Assembly (NCBI RefSeq): GCF_900142915.1
Contig: NZ_FRCM01000005.1
Span: forward strand, 1-64,000
DNA from: Mucilaginibacter sp. OK098
GTDB lineage: Bacteria > Bacteroidota > Bacteroidia > Sphingobacteriales > Sphingobacteriaceae
Direction of reading: 5' to 3'
Length of the DNA stretch: 64,000 bases
Positions 20,753-29,797 of the stretch are shown here, in pieces (within the stretch, counting starts at the first letter, position 1; each line of letters opens with the position of its first letter). Both the position numbers and the translations under genes were made by a program. The notes beneath the pieces were generated by a model that worked only from the letters and a program-made list of their open reading frames with translations, did not search any database and was not told the origin of the DNA.

Positions 20753-20786
20753 AAAGCCCTGTTGATCTCTCGTTCAACAGGGCTTT
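20753..20786 (-). terminator. clpC terminator
   Basis: AAAGCCCTGTTGA (20753-20765) pairs perfectly with TCAACAGGGCTTT (20774-20786), a 13-bp stem. On the minus strand it runs into CTTTTTATGTTTT, 21 nt past the clpC stop. Confidence 0.92.
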
Positions 20787-20806
20787 AAGTATTCATAAAG
20801 TTTTAT

Positions 20807-23347
20807 TTACTTCTGCTCTTCTTCCTCAGGCTTTTTGTTTTCACCTTCGGCTTTGCGGGCTACTATTTTAATTTCACCGGATTCTTTGTCATAATCTATT
20901 TCCATGGTGTCGCCTTCGGCCAACTCACCTTTTAAGATCTCTTCGGCAATCGGGTCTTCCAGGTATTTCTGGATGGCACGTTTTAACGGGCGTGCACCAA
21001 ATTGTGCATCATATCCTTTGTCGGCAATAAACTCTTTAGCGCCTAGGGTAAGCTCAATTTTGTAACCCAAAATGTTAACCCTGTTAAACAGGAAGCCTAA
21101 TTCAATATCAATGATCTTGAAGATCTCGTCTTTACCTAATGAGTTAAATACAATTACATCATCAATACGGTTCAGAAACTCGGGAGCAAAGGCACGTTTA
21201 AGCGCGTTTTCAATTACCCCTCTTGAATGTGAATCGGCCTGGACGGTTTTGGCACTGGTAGTAAAACCAACACCTTGTCCAAAATCCTTCAACTGGCGTG
21301 CGCCAATGTTCGAAGTCATGATAATAATGGTGTTCCTGAAATCAACCTTACGACCTAATGAGTCGGTTAGCTGGCCTTCATCAAGCACTTGTAACAGTAT
21401 ATTAAATACATCAGGGTGTGCTTTTTCAATTTCATCAAGCAATACCACTGCGTAAGGCTTGCGGCGTACCTTTTCGGTAAGCTGTCCGCCTTCTTCATAA
21501 CCCACATAGCCCGGAGGCGCTCCAACCAAACGCGATACGGCGAATTTCTCCATGTATTCGCTCATGTCAATCTGGATCAGTGCATCCTCGGTATCAAACA
21601 TAAAACGGGCGAGCTCTTTGGCAAGCTCTGTTTTACCAACACCGGTAGGGCCCAGGAATATAAACGAGCCTATTGGTTTTTTAGGGTCTTTTAACCCAGC
21701 ACGGGTACGTTGTATAGCACGGGTTAACTTTTTAATAGCATCTTCCTGGCCAATAATTTTACTGGCAACGGTATCGGCCATATTCAACAGCTTAAGGCTG
21801 TCGGCCTGTCCAACACGCTGAACCGGGATTCCGGTCATCATAGATACTACTTCGGCAACATTATCTTCGGTAACTGTATAACGTTTTGATTTTGTTTCAG
21901 CTTCCCAAATGGCCTTAGCCTGCTCCAATTCTTCAAGCAAATGCTTTTCAGTATCGCGCAGCTTGGCAGCTTCTTCGTATTTCTGACTGCGTACAACCTT
22001 GTTTTTCTCAACCTTTATCAGCTCGATCTTTTGCTCAATATCCAGAATGTTTTGCGGCACATGGATATTGGTTAAGTGAACGCGCGATCCTGATTCATCC
22101 AAAGCATCAATAGCCTTGTCCGGTAAAAAACGATCGGTTATATACCTGGTAGTTAAATTCACACAGGCGTTTATAGCTTCAGGTGTATAAGTAACGCCAT
22201 GGTGCTCTTCGTATTTTTCTTTGATCCTGTTCAGAATCTCGATGGTTTCATCAGGAGTAGCCGGTTCAACCATTACCTTTTGGAAACGGCGATCCAGAGC
22301 GCCATCTTTTTCAATGTACTGGCGGTATTCATCTAAAGTTGTTGCGCCAATGCACTGGATCTCGCCACGTGCCAAAGCCGGTTTAAACATATTTGATGCA
22401 TCAAGCGAGCCTGATGCGCCACCTGCGCCAACTATGGTATGGATCTCATCGATAAATAAAATAACGTCGGGCGATTTTTCCAGCTCGTTCATTACCGCTT
22501 TCATGCGTTCTTCAAACTGGCCGCGGTATTTTGTACCGGCAACAAGCGAAGCAAGATCTAAAGTAACTACGCGTTTGTTAAACAAAACACGCGATACTTT
22601 GCGCTGCACAATGCGTAATGCCAAACCTTCGGCAATGGCTGATTTACCAACACCGGGTTCACCAATTAATATTGGGTTATTCTTTTTACGGCGCGAAAGG
22701 ATCTGCGATACCCTTTCAATTTCTTTTTCGCGGCCTACAATCGGGTCCAGCTTGCCATCTTCGGCAGCTTTGGTTAAATCGCGGCCAAAGTTGTCAAGTA
22801 CAGGCGTCTTTGATTTAATGTCTGATACTTTTTTAGGCTGACTGAATGACTCTTCTTCTTTAAAATCGTCATCCCCTCCGGTTGGTGATCCGGGCATCTC
22901 GTCGGTTACATCGTTTTTATGCGATTCTACCTCGCTTTTAAAAATTTCGTAATTCACGTTAAACTGCATTAAAATTTGTGATGCGATATTGTCCTCATCG
23001 CGAAGTATGGAAAGCAGTAAATGCTCGGTTCCTATTACATCGCTTTTAAAAATTTTAGCTTCCAGGTAGGTGATCTTTAATACTTTTTCTGCCTGTTTGG
23101 TTAACGGGATACTGCCAATATGTACGTTTGTTCCAATAGTCCCTTTCACAGCATCCTCAACAGAACGCCTTAATTTAGCTGTATCAACAGTTAATTCCTT
23201 TAATAATTTAATTGCAACACCATCCCCATCCCTTATCAATCCCAGCAAAAGGTGCTCCGTACCAATATAATCATGCCCCAGGCGCAAGGCCTCTTCTCTG
23301 CTATATTGTATAACGTCTTTAACCCGTGGCGAAAATTTAGCTTCCAT
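20807..23347 (-). CDS. clpC: ATP-dependent Clp protease ATP-binding subunit ClpC
   Basis: 846 residues. The double Clp_N repeat spans about 1-145 (HDYIGTEHLLLGLIRDGDG and SDVIGTEHLLLSILRDED). AAA+ module 1 has Walker A GEPGVGKS (229-236) and Walker B VILFIDEIH. The UVR helical insert (about 430-470, YEEAAKLRDTEKHL) marks ClpC rather than ClpA. AAA+ module 2 has GPTGVGKTE and VVLLDEIEKAHPDVFN. A GVGF loop after IGARQLKDFG matches the ClpP-docking loop. The C terminus is acidic and lysine-rich (GENKKPEEEEQK). ClpC unfolds substrates and feeds them to ClpP in the cytosol. Transcribed alone; the 426-bp upstream gap holds its promoter, which I could not pin down. Confidence 0.97.
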   Translation of the reverse strand: MEAKFSPRVKDVIQYSREEALRLGHDYIGTEHLLLGLIRDGDGVAIKLLKELTVDTAKLRRSVEDAVKGTIGTNVHIGSIPLTKQAEKVLKITYLEAKIFKSDVIGTEHLLLSILRDEDNIASQILMQFNVNYEIFKSEVESHKNDVTDEMPGSPTGGDDDFKEEESFSQPKKVSDIKSKTPVLDNFGRDLTKAAEDGKLDPIVGREKEIERVSQILSRRKKNNPILIGEPGVGKSAIAEGLALRIVQRKVSRVLFNKRVVTLDLASLVAGTKYRGQFEERMKAVMNELEKSPDVILFIDEIHTIVGAGGASGSLDASNMFKPALARGEIQCIGATTLDEYRQYIEKDGALDRRFQKVMVEPATPDETIEILNRIKEKYEEHHGVTYTPEAINACVNLTTRYITDRFLPDKAIDALDESGSRVHLTNIHVPQNILDIEQKIELIKVEKNKVVRSQKYEEAAKLRDTEKHLLEELEQAKAIWEAETKSKRYTVTEDNVAEVVSMMTGIPVQRVGQADSLKLLNMADTVASKIIGQEDAIKKLTRAIQRTRAGLKDPKKPIGSFIFLGPTGVGKTELAKELARFMFDTEDALIQIDMSEYMEKFAVSRLVGAPPGYVGYEEGGQLTEKVRRKPYAVVLLDEIEKAHPDVFNILLQVLDEGQLTDSLGRKVDFRNTIIIMTSNIGARQLKDFGQGVGFTTSAKTVQADSHSRGVIENALKRAFAPEFLNRIDDVIVFNSLGKDEIFKIIDIELGFLFNRVNILGYKIELTLGAKEFIADKGYDAQFGARPLKRAIQKYLEDPIAEEILKGELAEGDTMEIDYDKESGEIKIVARKAEGENKKPEEEEQK

Positions 23348-23680
23348 ATATATCCTTCCGATTTATGAACGTCCTAATGTATTAAATTGTTTCAATAATC
23401 AGTCCGTGTTGTTTTACACATATCAACAATATTATTGCCAAGTTTTTAAGTTATACCTAAAGCAGACACTACTGTGATAATCCATTTACAAAACTTAAAT
23501 TTTGTTTAGCAATTTTATAAATAAAACACACAACCACAATAGATTTTATAAAAAAAACGTGGATTTATATGTTTTTGATATAATTATGATGAAATAGTTT
23601 AATAATATATACGCTTGTCACCCCAATAAGGTGACAGTGGCAGTAAAATAAAGTAATTATATGACATTAAGGCATGGGGG

Positions 23681-23777
23681 GTAGAGATTAGAGACCGGAG
23701 ATTAGAGATTAGGAAAAGTTAGTGGTTGATTAGGTGAGTGGTTGATTAGGTTTGATTGGTTTGATTGGTTCGGTTAG
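23681..23777. repeat. Iterated GAGATTAG / GGTTGATT word array
   Basis: Three copies of AGAGATTAG-type words are followed by five of GGTTGATTAGG/TTTGATTGG. Unlike most arrays here, it has no clear complementary arm nearby. The remainder of the gap 23348-23680 is AT-rich, with no gene that I can support; it should contain the clpC promoter. Confidence 0.6.
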
Positions 23778-24061
23778 AAAGGTCTTATCGTTACACTTTC
23801 ATGCAATAAAATGGCAACGGGGTTGCCGCCAATGCTATCGGCCCGGATGCCGGTTATTTTCTCCGGCGAGTTTGCGAATGCGTCGCCATTTTTAATTATT
23901 ATGGTTGATTTTTTTAAAACAACGGTATCTGTGTTATTTTGAGCAGCCTCTTTTGTGGAATTTTTTCCTGAATTGGGACGACACGATATGATGATACCTG
24001 GCGCGGGGATAACACCAACAACGGCAGAAATCTTCAGAGTAGCTATTGACAACAATGGCAA
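23774..24061 (-). CDS. Possible small exported lipoprotein
   Basis: 95 residues. The N-terminal third is hydrophobic and ends IPAPGIIISC, which could be a lipobox-like cleavage site with C27, although the n-region has only one lysine (K10). The rest is polar, with strand-like segments (TVVLKKSTIIIKNGD, PVAILLHESVTIRP). I do not recognise a family. The frame is open without obvious low complexity, and the neighbours face away, so it would be a single-gene transcript. It may be a chance frame in intergenic DNA. Confidence 0.4.
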   Translation of the reverse strand: MPLLSIATLKISAVVGVIPAPGIIISCRPNSGKNSTKEAAQNNTDTVVLKKSTIIIKNGDAFANSPEKITGIRADSIGGNPVAILLHESVTIRPF

Positions 24062-24190
24062 AAAATCGGAACACGCTGATTATAAATTAATTACATCGAA
24101 GTATTCAAAAATGTAAATTTTGTATCCATTGATTATCAATTACTTACATTTTTAAGTAAAATCAAATATTTGATAATCAGCATGTTTCAC

Positions 24191-24226
24191 AGCGTTCCAC
24201 GCCGCTCCGCGGAAAAATGGAACGCT
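24191..24226. repeat. Palindrome upstream of ettA
   Basis: AGCGTTCCA (24191-24199) and TGGAACGCT (24218-24226) enclose GCCGCTCCGCGG. No T-run follows. The stretch after it (24298-24412) is made of iterated TTAATCAA and ACTAAATCAC words and reaches the ettA start. Confidence 0.5.
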
Positions 24227-24418
24227 TTGCCGGCTGGATTATTGACCAGGCTGTTTGCTCAAAGTCAAGCTTCCATATTTGGTTTACACGGTAGCAGTCA
24301 ACTTAATCAACAATAAATAACCTATTCAACTTAATCAAGTTTTACTAATTTAGCCACTTGATTACCGTGATTAACTAATCACTAAATCACCCATTTACTA
24401 AATCACCAATTAAAAGAT

Positions 24419-26101
24419 ATGGCAGACGAGAAGATAATTTTTTCGATGGCAGGTGTAAGCAAAGTTTACCCGCCGCAAAAAACAGTATTAAAAAACATTT
24501 ACCTGTCGTTTTTCTATGGCGCCAAAATAGGGGTTATCGGTTTAAACGGCTCTGGTAAATCGTCCCTGTTAAAAATTATAGCCGGGATAGATAAAACAAA
24601 TATTGGCGAAGTGGTTTTTTCGCCGGGATATACCGTAGGCTACCTGAGCCAGGAACCTGAGCTTGACCCAAATAAAACGGTAAAAGAAGTAGTTGAAGAA
24701 GGAGTAGCTGAAACCACCGCCTTATTAAAGGAATACGAAGACATCAACGAGAAATTCGGACTGGAAGAGTATTATGGCGATGCCGATAAAATGGATAAGC
24801 TGATGAGCCGCCAGGGCGAGCTGCAGGATAAAATTGATGCGGTGAATGCATGGGAGCTTGATGTTAAGCTGGAACGTGCAATGGATGCACTGCGCTGTCC
24901 TGATCCGGATGCTAAAATTTCCGTTTTATCAGGTGGTGAACGCCGCCGCGTGGCTTTGTGCCGCCTGTTATTGCAGGAGCCGGATGTGTTATTGCTTGAT
25001 GAGCCTACCAATCACCTGGATGCGGAATCGATAGACTGGCTGGAGCAGCATTTAAAACAATACAAAGGAACCGTTATAGCCGTAACCCACGACCGCTACT
25101 TTTTGGATAACGTGGCCGGATGGATCCTGGAATTGGACAGGGGAGAGGGAATCCCGTGGAAAGGAAATTATTCTTCATGGCTTGATCAGAAGGCTAAACG
25201 CCTTGCACAGGAAGATAAAACGGAAAGCAAACGCCAGAAAGCTTTGGAACGCGAATTGGAATGGGTGCGAATGGGACCGAAAGGCCGCCATACCAAATCA
25301 AAAGCGCGTTTATCAAACTATGACAAATTAGCATCGGAAGAGACAAAAGACAGGGAAGAAAAACTGGAATTGTTTATTCCGCCGGGCCCGCGTTTGGGGA
25401 ATATAGTGATTGAGGCCAATGGAGTAAGTAAATCATACGGAGATAAATTATTATTTGATAACCTGAGCTTTTCTTTGCCTCCCGCCGGTATAGTGGGGAT
25501 TATTGGCCCCAATGGCGCCGGTAAAACTACGCTGTTCCGCCTGATAACAGGGCAGGATCAGCCGGATGCAGGTACCTTCCGAGTTGGTGAAACCGTTGCC
25601 CTTGGCTATGTAGATCAGTTGCACGATGATCTTGACCCTAATAAATCTGTTTGGGAAAATGTAACCGGTGGGCTGGAAACTATTATGGTGGGTAACCGCC
25701 CGCTTAACTCGCGTGCTTATGTGTCGCGCTTTAACTTTAACGGAGCTGATCAGCAGAAAAAAGTAGGTGTTTTATCAGGTGGCGAGCGGAATCGTGTGCA
25801 CCTTTCTATCACCCTGAAAAAAGGCTCGAATGTTTTATTGCTGGATGAGCCTACCAATGATATTGACGTAAATACTTTACGTGCATTAGAAGAGGCACTT
25901 GAAAACTTTGGCGGCTGCGCAGTAGTGATCAGTCACGATAGGTGGTTTTTAGACAGGATCTGTACGCACATCCTTGCTTTTGAAGGCAACAGCCAGGTCT
26001 ACTTTTTTGAAGGGAATTATTCTGATTATGAAGAGAACCGCAAGAAACGTTTGGGTGATGTTGCGCCGAAAAGGATCAAGTATAAGAAGCTGACAGTGTA
26101 A
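24419..26101 (+). CDS. ettA: Energy-dependent translational throttle protein EttA (ABC-F)
   Basis: 560 residues, the usual EttA length, with no membrane helices. Two ABC modules: Walker A GLNGSGKSS (41-49) and GPNGAGKTT (about 360), signatures LSGGERRR and LSGGERNR, and Walker B VLLLDEPTNHLD and VLLLDEPTNDID. The first module holds the arm insert (EYYGDADKMDKLMSRQGELQ). The linker between modules is the charged helical P-site tRNA interaction motif region (KAKRLAQEDKTESKRQKALERELEWVRMGPKGR). EttA binds the ribosomal E site and gates the first peptide bond according to the ADP/ATP ratio. Single gene, terminated just downstream. Confidence 0.95.
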   Translation: MADEKIIFSMAGVSKVYPPQKTVLKNIYLSFFYGAKIGVIGLNGSGKSSLLKIIAGIDKTNIGEVVFSPGYTVGYLSQEPELDPNKTVKEVVEEGVAETTALLKEYEDINEKFGLEEYYGDADKMDKLMSRQGELQDKIDAVNAWELDVKLERAMDALRCPDPDAKISVLSGGERRRVALCRLLLQEPDVLLLDEPTNHLDAESIDWLEQHLKQYKGTVIAVTHDRYFLDNVAGWILELDRGEGIPWKGNYSSWLDQKAKRLAQEDKTESKRQKALERELEWVRMGPKGRHTKSKARLSNYDKLASEETKDREEKLELFIPPGPRLGNIVIEANGVSKSYGDKLLFDNLSFSLPPAGIVGIIGPNGAGKTTLFRLITGQDQPDAGTFRVGETVALGYVDQLHDDLDPNKSVWENVTGGLETIMVGNRPLNSRAYVSRFNFNGADQQKKVGVLSGGERNRVHLSITLKKGSNVLLLDEPTNDIDVNTLRALEEALENFGGCAVVISHDRWFLDRICTHILAFEGNSQVYFFEGNYSDYEENRKKRLGDVAPKRIKYKKLTV

Positions 26102-26112
26102 GTTGACCTTAC

Positions 26113-26180
26113 AGATTTACGAAGTTTTTAAAACTTCGTAAATCTTTGTAAATGCCACTCATATCCGGGTGGCTTTTTGT
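26113..26180 (+). terminator. Perfect 16-bp inverted repeat plus intrinsic terminator after ettA
   Basis: 26113-26145 is a 33-bp palindrome with 16-bp perfect arms (AGATTTACGAAGTTTT and its complement) and one central base. It is followed by GCCAC...GTGGCTTTTTGTTTTT, an intrinsic terminator. Confidence 0.8.
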
Positions 26181-26225
26181 TTTTATAGATCATGGTATTA
26201 TATTGCATCAACCTAACATATAATC

Positions 26226-26687
26226 ATGGCAAATACCTATACCCAAATTCATATTCAATGTGTAATGGCGGTAAAATACCGGAATTCCCTTATACAACCA
26301 CATTGGAAAGATCAGCTCCAAAAATACATTACCGGCATCACGCAAAATTATGGGCATAAAATGCTGGCCATAAATAATATGCCAGATCATTTGCATATGT
26401 TCTTCGGATTCAGGCCGAATCAGTCTCTTTCGGATTTAATGCGGATTGTAAAGAGCGAATCAACAAAATGGATCAATGATAAGCAATTTACTCCGGCCAT
26501 TTTCAACTGGCAGGAGGGGTATGGTGCATTTTCTTATTCGCGTTCACAGGTAACGAAGGTTACCGAATATGTGTTGAACCAGGAAGAGCATCATCGTAAA
26601 AAAACATTTTTAGAGGAATACCAACAATTTTTAGAGCAGTTTGAGGTGGAATATGATGAACGTTATATTTTTAAATTGCCAGAGTAG
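26226..26687 (+). CDS. REP-associated tyrosine transposase (Y1/IS200-like, RAYT)
   Basis: 153 residues. The HUH motif is H55-L-H57 in MPDHLHMFFGF, and the candidate catalytic tyrosine is Y115 in VTEYVLNQEEHH. The closing YDERYIF is typical of the Bacteroidota branch. Y1 enzymes cut and join single-stranded DNA through a 5'-phosphotyrosine, recognising hairpins. RAYTs are domesticated members that act on REP-type palindromes. Here the gene is followed by about 620 bp of nested palindromes and 77-bp tandem repeats (26717-27340), the probable substrates. All key residues are present, so the protein may be active. It is not flanked by standard insertion-sequence ends. Confidence 0.9.
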   Translation: MANTYTQIHIQCVMAVKYRNSLIQPHWKDQLQKYITGITQNYGHKMLAINNMPDHLHMFFGFRPNQSLSDLMRIVKSESTKWINDKQFTPAIFNWQEGYGAFSYSRSQVTKVTEYVLNQEEHHRKKTFLEEYQQFLEQFEVEYDERYIFKLPE

Positions 26688-26716
26688 AGGCGTGATGACT
26701 GAGCATTTTGTATAGG

Positions 26717-27340
26717 TTTCGCACCTACGGAGCGCAAAAAACTCATTCTTTTTTTTCTACCAATATTGGGCTCCTAAAGGAGCCGCTAGTATTGGCTATG
26801 ATTTGAGAATGAAATTGGATAGTTAAGCGTATTTAACTTACTTAGAGACGCCATAGGAGCCGCTTGCATTGACTATAATTTGAGAATGAAATTGGATAGT
26901 TAAGCGTATTTAACTTGCTTAGAGACACCATAGGAGCCGCTTGCATTGGCTATAATTTGAGAATGAAATTGGATAGCTAAGCCTATTTAAACTTGCTTAG
27001 AGACACCATAGGTGTCAAATATTGGTAGAAAAACGTAGCGAAAAAGATAGTTCGTGCCGTAGGTACGAAACCTATGCGTTATGCATTTTGGTATTAAAAT
27101 ATCAAACAATTGCGTTTAGGCATATCGTACAGGTGTTGCCCCCACAGAAAAAAATATTTCGCTATTTTTTTCTACCAATATTGGGCTCCTAAAGGAGCTG
27201 CTTGCATGGTGGCAATTTAAGAAATGAATAATTAACAATTCCGCTCTTCAACCATCTTATGGCCCCAGTGGGGCCTAATATTGGTAGAAAACAATGAAAA
27301 GATTCTTCGTACCATAGGTACGATACCTATACGCTATGCA
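26717..27340. repeat. Nested palindromic elements next to the RAYT gene
   Basis: Two composite elements share the same ends. Element 1 opens with TTCTACCAATATTGGG (from about 26755) and closes with AATATTGGTAGAAAAA (to 27034). Element 2 opens with the same end (from about 27170) and closes with TAATATTGGTAGAAAA (to 27291). Outside these, CGCACCTACGG- and CCGTAGGTACGAAACC-type words flank on both sides, and ACCATAGGTACGATACC recurs at 27311. Inside each are mini-palindromes, such as GGCTCCTAAAGGAGC and GGCCCCAGTGGGGCC. Confidence 0.8.
26778..27009. repeat. Three tandem copies of a 77-bp unit
   Basis: Copies begin at 26778, 26855 and 26932, each opening with AGGAGCCGC and continuing through GAGAATGAAATTGGATAG to GAGACACCAT. 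The third copy has one extra base. Differences are a few substitutions, so the expansion is recent. The array lies within the first composite element downstream of the RAYT gene. Confidence 0.9.
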
Positions 27341-27361
27341 CAACGAGAATATTATCAAACA

Positions 27362-27395
27362 AAAAATGCCACCCGAAAAACCGGATGGCATTTTT
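27362..27395. terminator. Bidirectional terminator between the RAYT repeats and the M13 peptidase
   Basis: AAAAATGCCACCCG pairs with CCGGATGGCATTTTT around a short A loop, with one G-U pair. A/T runs on both sides serve both strands; it ends the peptidase gene on the minus strand. Confidence 0.85.
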
Positions 27396-27410
27396 ATCAA
27401 TTAAAATATC

Positions 27411-29459
27411 TTACCAAACCTTCACCCTATCCTTTTCATCCCTGTACATTTTATCACCCGGCTTAATACCGAATGCGTTATAAAATGCCGGCATGTTTGA
27501 TAACGGTCCATTTACCCTGTACATTTCGGGTGAGTGCGGATCAAGACTTATTCGCATCCGCATGGTTTCATCCCTGCTTTTAACCCGCCATACCTGGGCA
27601 TATGAAAGGAAAAAACGCTGATCGGGCGTAAAGCCATCAATCTTTTTATCGCTTTTGCCTTCTGGGGTGTTTTTAAATGCCTGATAAGCAATTGCAAGGC
27701 CGCCAATATCCGCAAGGTTTTCGCCCTGTGTCAGGCTGCCATTAACATGCAGGTTGTTTAAAACGGTAAACTGGTTATACTGGTCAATCATTACCTGCGC
27801 TTTACTTTTAAATTTGGCGGCGTCTTCTTTGGTCCACCAGTCTTTAAGGTTGCCATCCTTATCGTACTGTCTGCCCTGATCATCAAAGCCGTGGGTCATT
27901 TCGTGACCTATAACTGCACCTATAGCGCCGTAGTTAACAGCATCATCTGCATCCTTATCAAAAAACGGGAACTGCAAGATCCCGGCCGGGAATACAATTT
28001 CATTAAAGCTTGGGTTATAATAGGCATTTACGGTTGGCGGTGTCATTCCCCATCTTGTTTTATCAACGGGTTTGCCAATTTTATCCATCATCTCCTTATA
28101 GTCATGCTTGTATATCGATTGCATATTACTATAGTAAGCGTCCTTGCTGATCTCCACATCGTCATACTTTTTCCACTTATCCGGGTAACCAATTTTTTTG
28201 GTAAAAGCCGCTAGTTTTTCAAGGGCATGTTTTTTGGTTTCAGCGCTCATCCAGTCTAGTTTTTCTATCCTGTCTTTATAAACTGCTATCAGGTTATTTA
28301 CCAAAGCTAGCATGCGCGATTTAGCATCCGGTGTAAAATATTTCTCAACATAAAGCTGCCCCAACAATTCACCAAGGCCACCATCAACATTATCGGTAAT
28401 AGTTTTCCAACGATCCCTTGGTTGTTTTTGCCCATTAAGGATTCTACCATTAAAGTCGAAATTGGCAGCCCTGAAACTTTTGCTCAGGTAAGTTGAAGCG
28501 TTATCTAATGCAGTAAAGGTCAATTTATCTTTCCAAACTTCAATGGGCTGAGTTTTAAGCAAGCTGTCCAAAGCTTTTAAATAAGCAGGCTGCCCTACTA
28601 ACACTGTATCAGCCTTTAAGCCTAAATGGCTAAATAATTCTTTCAGGTCGATATCAAGTACTTGTTTTTGCAGATCGGTTACAGTGAATTTGTTATAGTT
28701 TCTAACCGGGTCGCGCAGTTCGGTAGGGGTAAGGTGTGATTTGGCAATTTGTGTTTCCAGCTGTAATATTGCCGCTGCCTTTTTACTTGCTGTTGCCGCA
28801 TCAGTACCCGTTAAAGTGAATAATTTGGTAATGTATTTTAAATATTCGGCCCTTATTTTAACTGTTGCTGAGTCTGTATTAAAATAATAGTCCCTGTTTG
28901 GCAAATTCAGACCGGCCTGGTCAAAATGGGCAATGTTTTGAGTACTTATCCTGTCATCAGAGGATACATAGAAGCCCAGCAGAAATCCACTTCCGTCCTT
29001 GTAACCATCTGCTGCCAGGTATAGCAGGTCTTTATAGTTTTTAACGGCATTTATTTTTGCCAGCAAAGGTTTAACCGGCTCATAACCTAATTTTTCAATG
29101 GCAACGGTGTCCATCCCGCTGGTATAAAGATCAGCTACTTTTTGCCCGGGGCTGCCTTTAGCATTGTCTTGTTTGGCAGCATCTTCTAAAATTGAATGAA
29201 GATTTTTTTCATTATCATCACCTAAAGTATAAAAAGAACCCCAGCCGGTTTCAGATGGCGGGATCTGTGTTTTTTTCATCCAGGTGCCACTGGCATATAA
29301 AAAGAAATTGTCGCCCGGCTTTGCGGTAGTGTCCATTCCTGTTTTATCAAAAAACACGGTGCGTTTTGGTACATCTGACGAAGCGTCTTTTTGATGCTGT
29401 TTACAACCCACCGCAATAACTGCCGGTACGGCAAACAAAAGGTATTTTACAAATTTCAT
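27411..29459 (-). CDS. M13 family metallopeptidase (neprilysin/PepO-like), lipoprotein
   Basis: 682 residues, normal for the family. The lipobox AVIAVGC puts the lipidated cysteine at C19, so the enzyme should be anchored in the periplasm or on the surface. The zinc site is HEMTH (519-523), with the third ligand E580 in GENLADIGG. The substrate-binding NAYYNP motif precedes it, and the C terminus is the characteristic VKVW. M13 enzymes cut small peptides on the amino side of hydrophobic residues. Transcribed alone. The 338-bp gap upstream (29460-29797) is AT-rich, and I see nothing else in it. Confidence 0.94.
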   Translation of the reverse strand: MKFVKYLLFAVPAVIAVGCKQHQKDASSDVPKRTVFFDKTGMDTTAKPGDNFFLYASGTWMKKTQIPPSETGWGSFYTLGDDNEKNLHSILEDAAKQDNAKGSPGQKVADLYTSGMDTVAIEKLGYEPVKPLLAKINAVKNYKDLLYLAADGYKDGSGFLLGFYVSSDDRISTQNIAHFDQAGLNLPNRDYYFNTDSATVKIRAEYLKYITKLFTLTGTDAATASKKAAAILQLETQIAKSHLTPTELRDPVRNYNKFTVTDLQKQVLDIDLKELFSHLGLKADTVLVGQPAYLKALDSLLKTQPIEVWKDKLTFTALDNASTYLSKSFRAANFDFNGRILNGQKQPRDRWKTITDNVDGGLGELLGQLYVEKYFTPDAKSRMLALVNNLIAVYKDRIEKLDWMSAETKKHALEKLAAFTKKIGYPDKWKKYDDVEISKDAYYSNMQSIYKHDYKEMMDKIGKPVDKTRWGMTPPTVNAYYNPSFNEIVFPAGILQFPFFDKDADDAVNYGAIGAVIGHEMTHGFDDQGRQYDKDGNLKDWWTKEDAAKFKSKAQVMIDQYNQFTVLNNLHVNGSLTQGENLADIGGLAIAYQAFKNTPEGKSDKKIDGFTPDQRFFLSYAQVWRVKSRDETMRMRISLDPHSPEMYRVNGPLSNMPAFYNAFGIKPGDKMYRDEKDRVKVW

Positions 29460-29797
29460 TGGTTTAGTTTTGTTATTTTATCAATAAATGTATCAGTAAA
29501 TATTTAATTTTTATAATAATGATAATGTAAATGGCCTGTAGCTATGAAATTATTATTTCAGCGAATGCATTTTGATTGCATTTATTTCACTTTGTTACAC
29601 TATCCCCATAAAAGAATTATTTTTTTGACTTGCTGTATCGATTTTCAGTTACAGGCACGTTAAAAAACGCAACCTGTTAATATTCAGCTAAATGTTAACA
29701 AATAAATCACATTGTATTGACGTTTATATGGAACGTTATCACTTATTTTTATAGACCGTAAAAAGGTCAGCTAAAATTTAACCCTAAAAATAAATTT

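Noticed and set aside
22221..22841. 206-codon plus-strand frame inside clpC
   Set aside because: Shadow of a highly conserved gene; composition mirrors the clpC reverse strand and there is no start context.
26778..27009. Possible CRISPR array
   Set aside because: Units are 77 bp, directly adjoining with no unique spacers, and no cas genes are present.
27281..27466. 61-codon plus-strand frame at the end of the RAYT repeats
   Set aside because: It spans repeat sequence, the bidirectional terminator and the 3' end of the M13 gene.
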